This document shows, piece by piece, positions 10,601-21,363 of a stretch of DNA of 64,000 nucleotides; positions within the stretch are counted from its first letter, which is position 1, and each line of letters starts with the position of its first letter. Position numbers and translations under genes: made by a program. The DNA comes from Warburgia ugandensis (Eukaryota > Streptophyta > Magnoliopsida > Canellales > Canellaceae). The notes beneath the pieces are model-generated. The model made no database searches, was not told where the DNA came from, and saw only the letters and a list, made by a program, of their open reading frames with translations. Where the stretch lies: contig CP141137.1 in assembly GCA_035236585.1 (NCBI GenBank), positions 50,552,057-50,616,056 of the forward strand, read 5' to 3'.

Positions 10601-10669
10601 GGTGTACTTATATGTGTACAAAATTGAGTAGCGTTTGATGTTTCTAGTTGTTCTGTTTTTACGTGGCAG

Positions 10670-13306
10670 ATATTCTGCAGAGGTAGCAAAAATGATACCA
10701 GGGGCTTTAGGTATGGAATTACATTTTTTTCCTCTCTTTTTATTGTGTGTTTAATCTTTGAGTTGCAGTTGTTGTACACTATTTGAGGCCTTATTATTGT
10801 TTCTCATCCATTGGAGAAAGGTGTTTCACTCGTAGGGCAATCATTAGTTTGCATTGAAATTGAATTTATATCAATTTCTAGAAGTGCCACTGATCTTTAA
10901 TTGAAAAATGAATTCATGATGGCTGTTAATTGAAAAATGAATTAACTTCTACTCATCTAGAAGTACCACCGACAGCCTTATGGTATTGGAGGCACCTCCA
11001 AGCACTAGATTAGGACCTCTTATTAGATAATGAGAAGTAAGACTAGATACTTGACAATTTCTCAAGAAAATTGTGCTGGGTTATCCCCAGCACTTTACAT
11101 GATTGATTGCTATTCTTTGACTTGGTCAAGTTTTAAAGCTATGGGTCAGGTAACAAAGGAATAAAACATGGTTGGCACTGTTACCCCTACTAATTTGTCC
11201 CCAGAAGTTTACCGTTGGTACACTGAAATTTTGACGGTGGTGCCAACTGCTGCACTGGCAAGTTGGTATGGATTACTAACAGGAGTCACTGAACCACAGT
11301 TCAAAGTGCTTAATGTCAAAAGATATCTCAAGGTCAGCCTAAACTCGATTGCATTCATATTCTGTTCCACCAAGTAGAAGAGGGGGCAAGCAAATCGCTA
11401 TATCCCCGTTTTCTCAAGTTCCTTTTATGTTCATGATCTGCAGACTGTGCCGCTATTGTGTGGTGATTTGGTACTGTCATAGCCTTTGAAGCTCCTCTAC
11501 TGCTACCACCAGGTTGCTAACTCTCATTAGGTTGGACTGTCGAGAATACCAGTGGTCTCACCTGAATCTACCAATCCAAATCTCCATGCCAGACTGTTTA
11601 TTTATACATGATATAGATCACAGTGAAATCAGCCTCTTGCAAAATGCAAGGTAAGGCTGCCTACTATAGGCCTTTGTGGTCCGCCCCTTCCCCGGACCCC
11701 GCATAGGCGGGAGCTTCGTGCACCAGGGCCGCCCTTTTTCTATAGATCACAGTGAAGAAACGAGACCCCATGTGATCCTTTCATCACAGTACTCTTTTAA
11801 CAAACTGACAAAATTGACCAGGCTCTCATTCTTTTGTGCCTCACTTTCATCTACCACATTCTTCTATGCTTTGCTGTCTTCTAAACATACTATTTTTCCA
11901 TTAACTGTGATACTGTTTGTATTCTTTGGTTAAAACTCACTATTACCGTAGCCGGCAGAATTAATATGAAAACAAAGCAAGATCCCCTCTTGTTTATGGA
12001 CAATCATTATTAGATATAGCTCATCATTATTTTGATACACTCATCCCACATGCATTTCCTCAAATATCAAGACATCTATCTGGTTTAAATGGTACCAGAA
12101 CCAGAAAATGCTCATTGCTGATGCCTTAAAGAATAGAAGCACTGTCCAATTGTCAGACAAAAGCAATGTCATATGCGCAGCAATGGCATCCTAGTTGCTT
12201 TCTACCAATCTGTGGAAAAAGTCTATGCTTATACTTCATAGCAGGAGAATGAGTTCCAAATTATCAGCATTTCTAGTCTATCTCTAGCATAAACTAGATA
12301 TCAAAATAGCTAATTGCGAGATCTTCAGTTACAAAAAGTTGATATTCTTCCTTAAAATTATGAATGTCACGAATGAACTCTTATCTTTCTCATATTTGTT
12401 CCGCAGGCATCAATTTCTCTTGAAATTATGAGTTGTCAGTAATGAATTCTGTCTTTCTCATATCTTCTGTGCATCAATTTCCGCTTTTTCCTTGGCAAAA
12501 CAACATGCATGATTTGCCTCTCAAAAAGAAAATAATACATTTGTTTTACCTTTTCACTCTGTGCCCATTATTAAAGGTTAATTTCTTGCAGTTGCGGCCT
12601 ATGGGTTTTGTTACACTCATTATCTGTAAGAGTTGATGATGGCGAGAGCCATTTCACATTTACAGCTATCTGTGAATTCATTCATGATTTCTTCATCTGT
12701 GAGGAGTGTCGCCAACACTTTTATAAGATGTGTTCAAGGTGAAGTTCTAAAACCTTCTGTTTATTACCCTTCCCATTTTGAATAATCCCCTTTTGACGGT
12801 CATGTGTGCTCTGTGTCATCTACAGTGTTTCTTCTCCATTTAACAGAACACGAGATTTTGCTCTGTGGTTGTGGAGCACACATAACAAAGTGAATGAAAG
12901 GTTAATGAAGGAAGAGGAAACTTTAGGAACGGGTGACCCAAAATACCCAAAGATGGTTTGGCCACCCAAACAGTTCTGCCCAACCTGTTATCTCTCTACA
13001 AGCAAGACAAACAATGGCACAGTTCGAGTTGATTGGAACAAGAATGAAGTGTTTGATTTCTTGGTTAAATATTACGGGAAGACGTTCTTGTCAAGGTCTA
13101 ATGAAAAAGGTCTTGGCGATCCATGGAGTGATGAGTTAGTAGCTGAAGATACAACTACAACAACAAATGCTGTTGCAGTGCCGGTTGGAGCTGCATTGGC
13201 AATTGCTCTTGCCAGCTGTGCATTTGGAGCACTTGCATGCGTCTGGAGGACACGGCAGAAGAATCGGAAGTACTTCCACCAACTCCACTCTTTAAAGAAC
13301 ATATGA
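10670..13306 (+). CDS. QSOX: Quiescin sulfhydryl oxidase, C-terminal exons
   Basis: Three exons with consistent phases are visible: 10670-10710, 12592-12738 and 12826-13306 (stop TGA). They encode the FAD-binding Erv1/ALR-like domain and membrane anchor of a plant QSOX, which makes disulfide bonds in secreted proteins using oxygen. Exon one reads IFCRGSKNDTRGF; family members usually have Met where Ile is. Exon two carries CGLWVLLHSLSVR and the redox pair CEEC. Exon three has the flavin-contacting WSTHNKVNERL, a second CPTC pair, and a hydrophobic segment (VGAALAIALASCAFGALACV) before a basic tail, as in plant QSOX. The thioredoxin-domain exons are not in the window as far as I can see. SINE 11628-11740 sits in an intron. 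Confidence 0.9.
11168..11377 (+). other. Unidentified open stretch inside a QSOX intron
   Basis: Seventy codons from an ATG read MVGTVTPTNLSPEVYRWY and end near a possible donor (AAG/GTCAGC at 11334). I do not recognise the sequence, and it is not part of QSOX. It may be a fragment of an inserted gene or element, or chance. Confidence 0.2.
11628..11740 (+). mobile_element. Au-like SINE, 5'-truncated, perfect 16-bp TSD
   Basis: The 3' two-thirds of the element is present, ending GGGCCGCCCTTTTTC. TATAGATCACAGTGAA occurs at 11612-11627 and again at 11741-11756, a perfect 16-bp duplication, so the 5' truncation happened at insertion. Confidence 0.93.
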
Positions 13307-14157
13307 TTAGTAGGAGGGTAATTATCATTTATGGGTTTCATTAAAAAGTGATTCCCAAGGGGTGTAAGGGACTTTATGTTTTCTCTGAGGCTGATCTATT
13401 TTCCTGTTTTGTTAAATTCCAGGCCAAGGAAGACTTGGAATTGAAGATCTCTCCTAGAGTGTGCAGCTTCGTTCAAAGGCTTTATACACTGTTGTTAGCT
13501 AAAGCAGGTGTGAATATTGCTCCCAGCTCCAAGAGCACTTCTTCATATGTACTATGTTTTATTATAAGAAATGTGTAGTTTCGTGTCATAATCTAAATTT
13601 TGGATTTTCTTGGCATTTAAAATTCTTTACAGAAATGTTGCTCCTTTTACTTATAAAGATCTTGTGTCTTTCAAGGGCCAAGGCTTTTCTCTATTCTACC
13701 ACCTTTGTATTTGTCCTCCCATCGCAACTTCTCCTTTTTGTCTTGGGTAGGAGTTTAAAGTAGTAGAGAACAGTACAAAGTATCTATTTCTTTCAAACTT
13801 TTACGGGTGTAACCGTGTTGGTTTTGCTACTCTGCTCAAAAGTTAATGTCTATAGCTTATGAGCTCGTTTGTATTCTGCTTGTGGCACTATTTTTTTTTT
13901 AATATAGTCTTAAGGTTTTGAATGTTTGCTATTGGACTCTCTTGCTCAGGCTCAGGCGGATGAATAAGATCAGACGTAACCATTAAAAAAAAAAAGCAGT
14001 AGAGGAGATGGTTATGTTGTAATAAAATGCTTGATTTATATCAGACAATTTAAAATCAGACTTGATGCTCGGGGTGCATTTATGATATTAACCCTGCAAT
14101 CAATAACATTGTTTGGCACAAGTATAAGATCATGGATAAGATAATCTATGTGTGTGG

Positions 14158-14160
<3 letters not shown>
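13307..14160 (+). other. QSOX 3' UTR and downstream flank
   Basis: No coding sequence is evident after the QSOX stop. The 3' UTR probably ends in this stretch; the nearest clear AATAAA is at 14021-14026, but an earlier variant signal cannot be excluded. Confidence 0.4.

Positions 14161-14210
<50 letters not shown>
14161..14210. repeat. (TA)25 microsatellite
   Basis: Fifty bases of uninterrupted TA. Confidence 0.97.
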
Positions 14211-14215
<5 letters not shown>

Positions 14216-14325
14216 CGCTCTTTCTATTCCATCTTTTCCTAAATCTCTCTTAACAAAAAAAATGGAAGCTCGAGAAGGAATACCAAAATCTATTTTACTT
14301 ACTGAGATTGACGAGTCTCTCTGTT

Positions 14326-14470
14326 AGCTCCATGGCTGAATGGTTAAAGCCCTTACTCATAATTGGCAAATTCGTAGGTTTGATTCCTATTGAATGCACG
14401 CCAATGGGAACGTTCAATAAGTCTATTAGAATTGGTTTTGTATTAATGGAATCTAATCATCCATATATAT
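14326..14470 (+). pseudogene. Plastid-derived trnI-CAU and spacer (NUPT)
   Basis: 14326-14399 resembles plastid tRNA-Ile(CAU): CATGGCTGAATGGTTAAAG, a CAT anticodon in ACTCATAATTGGC, and a T-arm TTCGTAGGTTTGATTCCTA. The next 70 bases (GCCAATGGGA...AATAAGTCTATTAGAATTGG) resemble the plastid trnI-rpl23 spacer, which shows the source is plastid DNA rather than a nuclear tRNA. A base is missing before the anticodon and the acceptor stem is altered, so it is not a working tRNA. Upstream sequence is not obviously plastid. The match is from memory of plastid sequence. Confidence 0.82.
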
Positions 14471-14483
14471 ATATTAGAGGAAA

Positions 14484-14525
14484 TAGCAGTTAGAAGCTTT
14501 TTCTCAGCCAATTAAATCTCATCTG
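14484..14525 (+). repeat. Fragment related to the stem-loop element at 56593
   Basis: GCAGTTAGAAGCTTTTTC followed by AGCCAATTAAATCTCATCTGC resembles one arm of the inverted repeat at 56664-56709. Confidence 0.45.
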
Positions 14526-15129
14526 CTCATTGCATCTATATTAAATAACTGGAATTACCTCACCCCATATACATGTTTATGTGTGTAGTGGTCCTTTCCT
14601 TGCTGTAGACACCACCAAAAGGAGGACAAGACTGTTGAAAACAACCTGAAACCCTTGGTTGACTAGTAATGACCACTTATACAGTGTTTTGGGGGCTGCC
14701 AAGCCAGAACAAACAATGACATGCTGTAATAAAATGCTAGTGAACCAAGCACAAAAAGATAACAAATCCAATCACAGGCTTGGGATTGATCACCAACAAA
14801 ATCTTCATTCAACAAAAACAATCAATGCAAGACAAGAAGGGAAAAAGTGGTAAAGAACAATAAGAAATAAGTGTAGGGGAAGGCTCGGGGAACTTGTCCC
14901 CCATTCTCTTGCTAAAAATGAGGCTGACTCATTTTCAGTTGGACATTGATTTGAATCTCGAACCGCCTACTAGCCCGCTTCCTGAACGAGAGCTGGTCGA
15001 GATAGATGACAACACCTTTTTTCCCTTGCTGCAAATTCATTATCTTTTGGCCGAGTCCTCGAATTGTTTCTACATCACTATCGCACTACTCAACTAACTT
15101 CTTTCTGATTTTGCAAGCCCCTTCAAAAT

Positions 15130-15484
15130 TTAAATTGATAAATCAATGTTGGGGTTCCGACGCAAACGGTCCCCTCTAAGTGTATACAAGCCCTGTAGCT
15201 CCGACCCATCTGATAACCTGTAAGGTCTGATTGTGGCTTTTACACTCAGAGGTAAGCTAGAAAAGTTAATGGCAAGAAGTTCTATTTTTGCTGCATGCTT
15301 CGATTGCTTCCTTTCTACTGATTGGGCTGGACAATTCAACAAGGCGCCTTTGGCAATCACACGTATAATTCCACCAGTACCTGCAAGAACTTCGCTTTGG
15401 AAGTTATACCCATCAAAGTTTAGTTTTATCCACCCATTAGTAGCATTGATGCAAGCCGCAAGCCATGATCTTTTTAATTCTTGA
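15130..15484 (-). pseudogene. RNase H-like (RVT_3) fragment of a retroelement
   Basis: The minus strand reads GWIKLNFDG, then AGTGGIIRVIAKG, then AAKIELLAIN. This is the pattern of the RNase H type-1 domain at the C-terminus of plant LINEs and related host proteins, with the first Asp (FDG) and the Glu (KIE) kept. The remaining 40 codons diverge. It is an isolated, truncated piece with no RT nearby. Confidence 0.7.
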
Positions 15485-15506
15485 ATAGATATATAAGTCT
15501 TGAAAC

Positions 15507-15588
15507 GCTACTATAGGCCCTTGTGGTCCGTCCCTTCCGCAGACTTCACGTAGGCAGGAGTTTCATGCACGGGGCTGCCCCTTTATTT
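15507..15588 (+). mobile_element. Au-like SINE, 5'-truncated, 18-bp imperfect TSD
   Basis: Only the last 82 bp are present. The flanks 15489-15506 and 15589-15606 match at 16 of 18 bases (ATATATAAGTCTTGAAAC). Confidence 0.88.
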
Positions 15589-16013
15589 ATATATGAGCCT
15601 TGAAACTCTTTATCAACTATCACCCGAGATGGCACGATGTGTTTTATCGATGTGAAAACACTCTTCTTCAAGCTTGAAAAGGAGAAATGTAAGGCAACAT
15701 GCAGCCTGCTTAGGTAGTAGAACTTCAATCAAAATGTCATGCTTACGGCAGTCATGCCTTCAAGTTGTCGAAGATTTTCATACAGTCGAGTAGGATATCT
15801 GCCAAAGGTTTCATGTGCACAACAAATTTAGAACATTCTGATTTGCAGATTTGGTTAAAGAACTTCAGCAGATTATCTGATTTGCTTTAGTTGTCTATAA
15901 TCGACATCATATCAGTAGATTCCATTGCTTTGCAGCCAGATATCGAAAAGCCATTCCTTCTTGGATCGATTTCATTGTGCAGTAGTTTGTAGTCTTTGAA
16001 TGGGAATGAGAAT

Positions 16014-16189
16014 AAAAGGGCAGCCCCGATGCAAGAAGCTCCCGCATATACAGGGTCTAGGGAAGGGGCAGAACACAAGGCTCAATAGTATGCAGCCTTA
16101 TCTTGCATTTTGCAGGAAGATGTTTCCATGCATTCAACCTGAGACCTCAAGGTCACACGACGATAACTCTACCGTTGCGTCAAGGCTCT
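16014..16189 (-). mobile_element. Au-like SINE, full length
   Basis: The complete tRNA-like head (box A near 16180, box B near 16150) and the 3' GGGCTGCCC tail are present. GAATGAGAAT flanks it at 16004-16013 and 16190-16199. Confidence 0.88.
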
Positions 16190-16418
16190 GAATGAGAATT
16201 GAAAACTCAATTATATACTACTTCCAATTGGATATTTCAATAAGATAGAGATGATCAATTCTCAGGTCATAGAATGTGGAGACCTTAAACATATATTGAA
16301 ATATATGAAAGTATTTTAACCTTACTCATCGAAAACCTTAGAAGTTATTATATATAAAGTATTATTGGATATAAATAACCATGAATACCTTGGGCTTGAG
16401 GAATCTATATTTCTAAAT

Positions 16419-16586
16419 AAAAGGGCAGCCCTGGTGTACGAAGCTCCTGCCTATGCGAGGTCCTGGGACGGGGCGGATTACAAGGGCCTATAGTAGGCAG
16501 CCTTACCTTGCATTTTTGCAAGAAGCTGATTTCACACGTTGAACCTGTGACCTTAAAGTCACATGACGACAACTTTTACCGTTGCG
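16419..16586 (-). mobile_element. Au-like SINE, nearly full length, 16-bp TSD
   Basis: The head lacks only the first dozen bases. The flanks at 16403-16418 and 16587-16602 match at 15 of 16 bases (ATCTATATTTCTAAAT). Confidence 0.9.
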
Positions 16587-16602
16587 ATCTACATTTCTAA
16601 AT

Positions 16603-17643
16603 GCAAAGTAATATAAACTATAATTGGATTTTCATTGTTATTTTATCTAAAATTATGGTCCAATATCACAAAATTCAGTTAGCTGACAAATAATTCAAAA
16701 CTGCATATCAATAATCCTTTTGATGCCTATTAAAAGTTTTGAAGCTAGCAGGAACATCTTTATTGTTGCTTTCATTATTTCTTAAAGAAAGGTGAGTAGA
16801 TTCAGAACCGGAACCACTTGGTAGTGAGACTGGACACTTAAACGAGACTACATTCTCGAGATCCCTCCTTAGCAGAAACATTATTGGAATTTATCATGAG
16901 GACCCAGCGTCTATTTGACATAGCACTAGATCCTTGACGTTGGTTCATGGCCCTACAACTTCAAAAGCTTTGATCGCATACACGTTTCCTCACGTGGGGC
17001 CAGAGAAGTTGAGTGCAGTAAATCATGACGGTCTTCTCTATGCAGCTTCCAGTTATCACTTTCCTGAAAGGAGATGCAGGTTTTGATGGAATGTACCAGC
17101 CGTCAAGTAGTTTACTAGGAAAGTGAAGAAAGATCATAATTGAGATGTGAGTCATGGACGTACCTCAGTTCAGAACGAACCACGTAAATCTGTGTATTTC
17201 TCGTTTTTCGTATCTTTGTAACAGGCTAAAGAAAAAGGGCGAACATTTAATATAAGAAATTTTGTGCATTTTCTGGGCCATGCCTTGGGCTCTACCTCAG
17301 AATTACTCTCCCTGCGACTTCAACACTCTTAACTGGTTAAGATCTCACCACTCATTCAAACTGTGGTTGTCATTATCCAACGGAGTAGATCTTCGATGTA
17401 TGGTCAATCTAAAGATGTGGCTCGGAAGATGAACGGTTCCTATCACCAAACACGCGGGGTCAACATGTACAGTCTCAGCAGGGTTGTCAAAATCCTTGCC
17501 TCAACCCGTGCAAGCGCCACATAAAAGCTTAAAGTAAGATCCATTCTTTTAACATTATCTTTAGCTTCACGGATATGCTAATTCGGCCCATAAGATCTTC
17601 TTGGAGACAACTCGGCGACCGTATTGAGGCTTGTGGTCGTGTT
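16603..17643. other. No gene recognised
   Basis: Intergenic sequence without a supportable coding region or bounded repeat. Confidence 0.5.
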
Positions 17644-17757
17644 CACGTGTTTAAGGGTGTAGAAATAGTAAGAGGCTGCATACTATTGACTCTTGTGGTT
17701 CGTCCCTTCCTCGAACCCTGCATATGCAGGAACTTCGTGTACCAGGACTGCCCTTTA
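17644..17757 (+). mobile_element. Au-like SINE, diverged, internal deletion
   Basis: The box-B-like block (CACGTGTTTAAGGGTGTAGAA) is followed early by GGCTGCATACTATTGAC, so about 20 bp of the centre are missing. The 3' end is ACCAGGACTGCCCTTT. Confidence 0.8.
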
Positions 17758-18858
17758 TTAATGTTTTGGTTTATCTAATAGGCTTGTTATGCAACTCTGC
17801 TTGATCTTAAAGCTTGTATAAATAGCTTCCTTATTTGCTTATCACGAAACTAAAATGCCAAGATAAGGTAAGTATCAGACAATTTATGGGCGCTGAAGGG
17901 CGCATAATGCAGCAGGTTTCTTGAGTGATCTGTTGCCTTCACCTGATAATCATATTCCATGCCGGGTTGCCTGGTAGATAAACCAAATAATAAGTGGGCA
18001 GAAGTCGATAGCAAGGCAAGAACTTAATATATCCATGATACTTTCAACGGTCCAGATCGTTGCATGGCCAATCCCGGGAGGGATACAGATGAATGTTCAG
18101 ACTATGTAAGATGGAAACTTACAGGATCAGATATGATGGGGCCAGGTCTATATGATTCTTCCTTTTTTTCAGATTGCAAAACGAAAAGCTGTTCATGGTC
18201 TCTTCTTAGACCAAATGAGTTCATTCATAACGATATGTACAATGTGGCATCTTTTAGTGCCAATGCTTTCCGATGACAATCTATATATACAGGAGGTAAA
18301 TCAGTCAAAGATTTTCAAACAGTTGATTCTTGAAGAACACCTGAACAGTGCCTTCAGCACAATCTTAACTGTCATAAAAGGCGTCATCGAAAGATCGCTT
18401 GTTACTTGATCTTGAACAGTGGCGTATTTTCTTGAACTGATTATCAGGGAGATCTTCCCGTCTCTTTCCAATCTATGTAAATACAGATCGGCAATGTTCT
18501 GTATCCGGTATTCCATTGATAGTAATGAGAACTGCATCCCAATGCTCATAGTCATGAGGATGAAAGTATGGCCCCAGTGCTTGCAAGTATCTGATTACTG
18601 GGTTGCTTAATGAAAATGTATCAGAAGTGGCTCCGGCTGCAATTCTGATTTCTGGGTTTCTTCAGATGTAAGGGAGAAGTCTTAGGTATCCCACATGAAA
18701 CAATAAATCAGTAATATGTTCAGAGAAAGTCATACAAGGTTGAATGAGAAGCGTATCAGCGGAATCTAGCAGCCCACGAGCTCATGGGTGTGCATGTTCA
18801 ACATTCCTACAAAAACGGGGGAATGTGAATCCTGAAGAGAAATGGAAACTACCTGTTG
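17758..18858. other. 3' flank of the RING-CH gene, nothing else seen
   Basis: This probably holds the 3' UTR of the minus-strand gene and intergenic sequence. Short open stretches show no family resemblance. Confidence 0.4.
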
Positions 18859-21363
18859 CTAGCGCCGTCGTTGAATTGCAATTAGTGCTCTAGCCATTAT
18901 ATAAACAGGGACAAGAACTCCGGCAGTCCTCAATAGCAACAACTGCTCAAGACCAAGGGAGTAAACATTGTTAAAGAGTAGTCTTTAGAGCAGAGCTATG
19001 ATAGAGTTCAGATAAAATCAGATGAGTATCTCTTCATTGAGCCTTACTGTGAATAATGTTAATGTATACTCTTGATTTCCATTGATTATGATCGGAAGAG
19101 TGTGTCGCAGGACCAAGAGAACCATGAACTGTGATAGAGTAATAAGATAGAGGAGCTTTAGCAGAAATGAATCTAATTAGTATATAATTATATTTCAGTT
19201 GAGTATGGTCGGAGTTTGCCATCTCTTAATTTAAGAACTTACAATCACAGCAACTGAACGGCAGCACATCATGCTCCTTGAGCTAGCAGATGAGTAATCT
19301 TCATAGTCAGGATCCACGAAATTACGGTCTGTTGCAACCATTGCTATAAATCGAGGATTATGCAGGTCTCGTCGGGTAATCTCCCAGTTACCCCTGATGA
19401 AAATTTCCATTAGCTAGTTGCAGTGTTATCAGGAAGAGTTATAGAAGAGTCCCAGCTTACCTGAAATTCATAGGTATGCCTCCATATTGAAACAACTGAG
19501 CAGGTGCTGTATATCCTGGTTTGAATTGCTGCAGGCCGACATCATAGCTAAAAAATGAATGCTAATAGAAAGTTTTTATACATTTAATACGGACATATTG
19601 CTCGTGAATAGCGAACGATAGAAGCTGAGTTGCAAGAAACAGAGTCAATCAGAAGCGCAAATGCCAATCACCTGGTGGCATATCTCACACTTAGTGTCAC
19701 CCTTCTCATTACACCAACGCTGGATGCATTTCCGGTGAGCATACTGCACATGTAAGAAAGATCTCAGCGCGGATTCTGCAGTTCTAGAGGCATAAATTTT
19801 ACAGATTTTTCTTTTGCTTTTGTCTCCAGTGTCTAAACAATCAGTGGAAATAATTAGGGTCTAAAGCAAACCATACAAATTAGGAACCGTCTGAGCGTGG
19901 TAGAATCTAGCATGTTTAATACAAGCAAACCAATCCAATGACATCAATATTGAACTCTCTAGATAAAAAAGAAAGAAAAAAAAGGCAGCCCCGGTGCACG
20001 AAGCTCTGGCCTATGCAGGGTTTGGGGAAGGGGAGGACCACAAGGGCTTATAGTAGGCAGTCTTACCTTGCATTTTGCAAGATGCTGATTCCACACCTTG
20101 AACCCGTGACCTCAAGGTCACACGGTGACAACTATTACCGTTACGCCAAGGCTCCCCTTCTAAATGAAAACTACATAGAAGATGAGGAGGAAAGAACATT
20201 ATACCATAATATCTCGACAGTTGCCTACTATAGGCCCTTGTGACCTTGGAGCAACGGTAAAAGTTGTCGTCATGTGACCTTGAGGTCACGGGTTTAAGGC
20301 GTAGAATTAGCCTCTTGCAAAATACAAGACTGCCTACTATAGGCCCTTGTGGCTGCCCTTTCCTGGACCCTGCATAGGCGGGAGCTTGGTGCAGTGGGGC
20401 TGCCCTTTTATCTGTACAGTTGGGTAGAACAACTTGTGGTTAATCTCCCAATAACCATATAACTATTGACTTGTACTGCCAGGATTAGGTGGATATGAGC
20501 GCAAGACAGTAAAAAGAAAGACTTAACACCATTATGGTCCCTCGAAGCACCTGTTCATCATTATTAAATGCAAAACAGGCCCCAGTGAGGAATTCACGGA
20601 GTATTCATACAGAAGAAAACTTGAGTTCCAACTGCGCCAGCACGGTGATCCATAACATGCTTTCGTGAGAGAAGAACCCAAAATCGGATCAATCGTAGTT
20701 TCAAACTAAATCTCAGGAAAATTTTATGCATATAAAGCTTGATACGGAGAAGAGACAGCAACCACGGCAATATGTACTGGAACACTACATATCTTTACCG
20801 TATCCTTTGCAGGTGCAGACTTGGGTTTCTCTTCCAATTTTCAGAATGTTAGTCATTTCACTTTATTTGCTATTTCCAACTGTTGCTTCCTCTTAATCAA
20901 ATACTCCCTTGGTATATCCACATAAAAGAAGACTGTTAGATGGGAATAACTTTGCCTAGCAAGATTGTGCAAGGCCTTCTAAATTCAACATAAAAATTCA
21001 ATTTGAGACCAATCAATAAATGAGAATATTCAATCTTGCACAGTGATCAGATATAATAACTATAACATAAATAAAGAAAACTTGGAAATCCCATCAAAGC
21101 TACAATTTTACCTTCAAGCTGCCGCAGCAAGAACAAGGCGTCTCCATGTTTGAGTCCAAGTCCTCGTCCTGGCAAATCCGGCACTCCACCAATTTCTTTG
21201 GTGACGAAGGACAACTAAAATTCCTTTTCTGCCCCGCAAATTCAGTTTTGACCTCTACTGTAGAGGCGGAAGCCATTTGGGCCTGATTTCTGCTCTCAAT
21301 AGCAGCTTCTAGAGTAGATTCGGTAATCAACCGATCCATTAGCAACACGAAATGCTCCCCCAT
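18859..21363 (-). CDS. RING-CH (RINGv)/DUF3675 membrane E3 ubiquitin ligase
   Basis: Six coding exons join in frame to 235 residues: 21112-21363, 19672-19743, 19461-19528, 19243-19393, 19048-19128, 18859-18942. All junctions are GT-AG. The C4HC3 RING-CH finger spans residues 61-106 (C61, C64, C77, C79, H87, C90, C103, C106) and would bind an E2 for ubiquitin transfer. The plant-specific DUF3675 region follows (QFKPGYTAP, GNWEITRRDL), then two membrane segments (about 182-200 and 204-232). The stop TAG follows RRR and is itself followed by CAACAG/GT; relatives often continue past this point with Gln codons, so it may be premature. The first coding intron carries two opposed SINEs. Confidence 0.9.
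19984..20158 (-). mobile_element. Au-like SINE, full length, in a RING-CH intron
   Basis: Head (GGAGCCTTGGCGTAACGG on the minus strand) and tail (GGGCTGCC) are both present. It faces another copy at 20222-20409. Confidence 0.9.
20222..20409 (+). mobile_element. Au-like SINE preceded by a SINE tail piece
   Basis: A complete copy begins at about 20243 (CCTTGGAGCAACGG) and ends GGGGCTGCCCTTT. The 21 bases before it (TGCCTACTATAGGCCCTTGTG) are themselves internal SINE sequence, so this is a composite or nested copy. Confidence 0.87.

Noticed and set aside
14326-14399. A functional tRNA-Ile or tRNA-Met gene
   Set aside because: A base is missing before the anticodon, the acceptor stem is altered, and the following sequence is plastid spacer, so it is a transferred relic.
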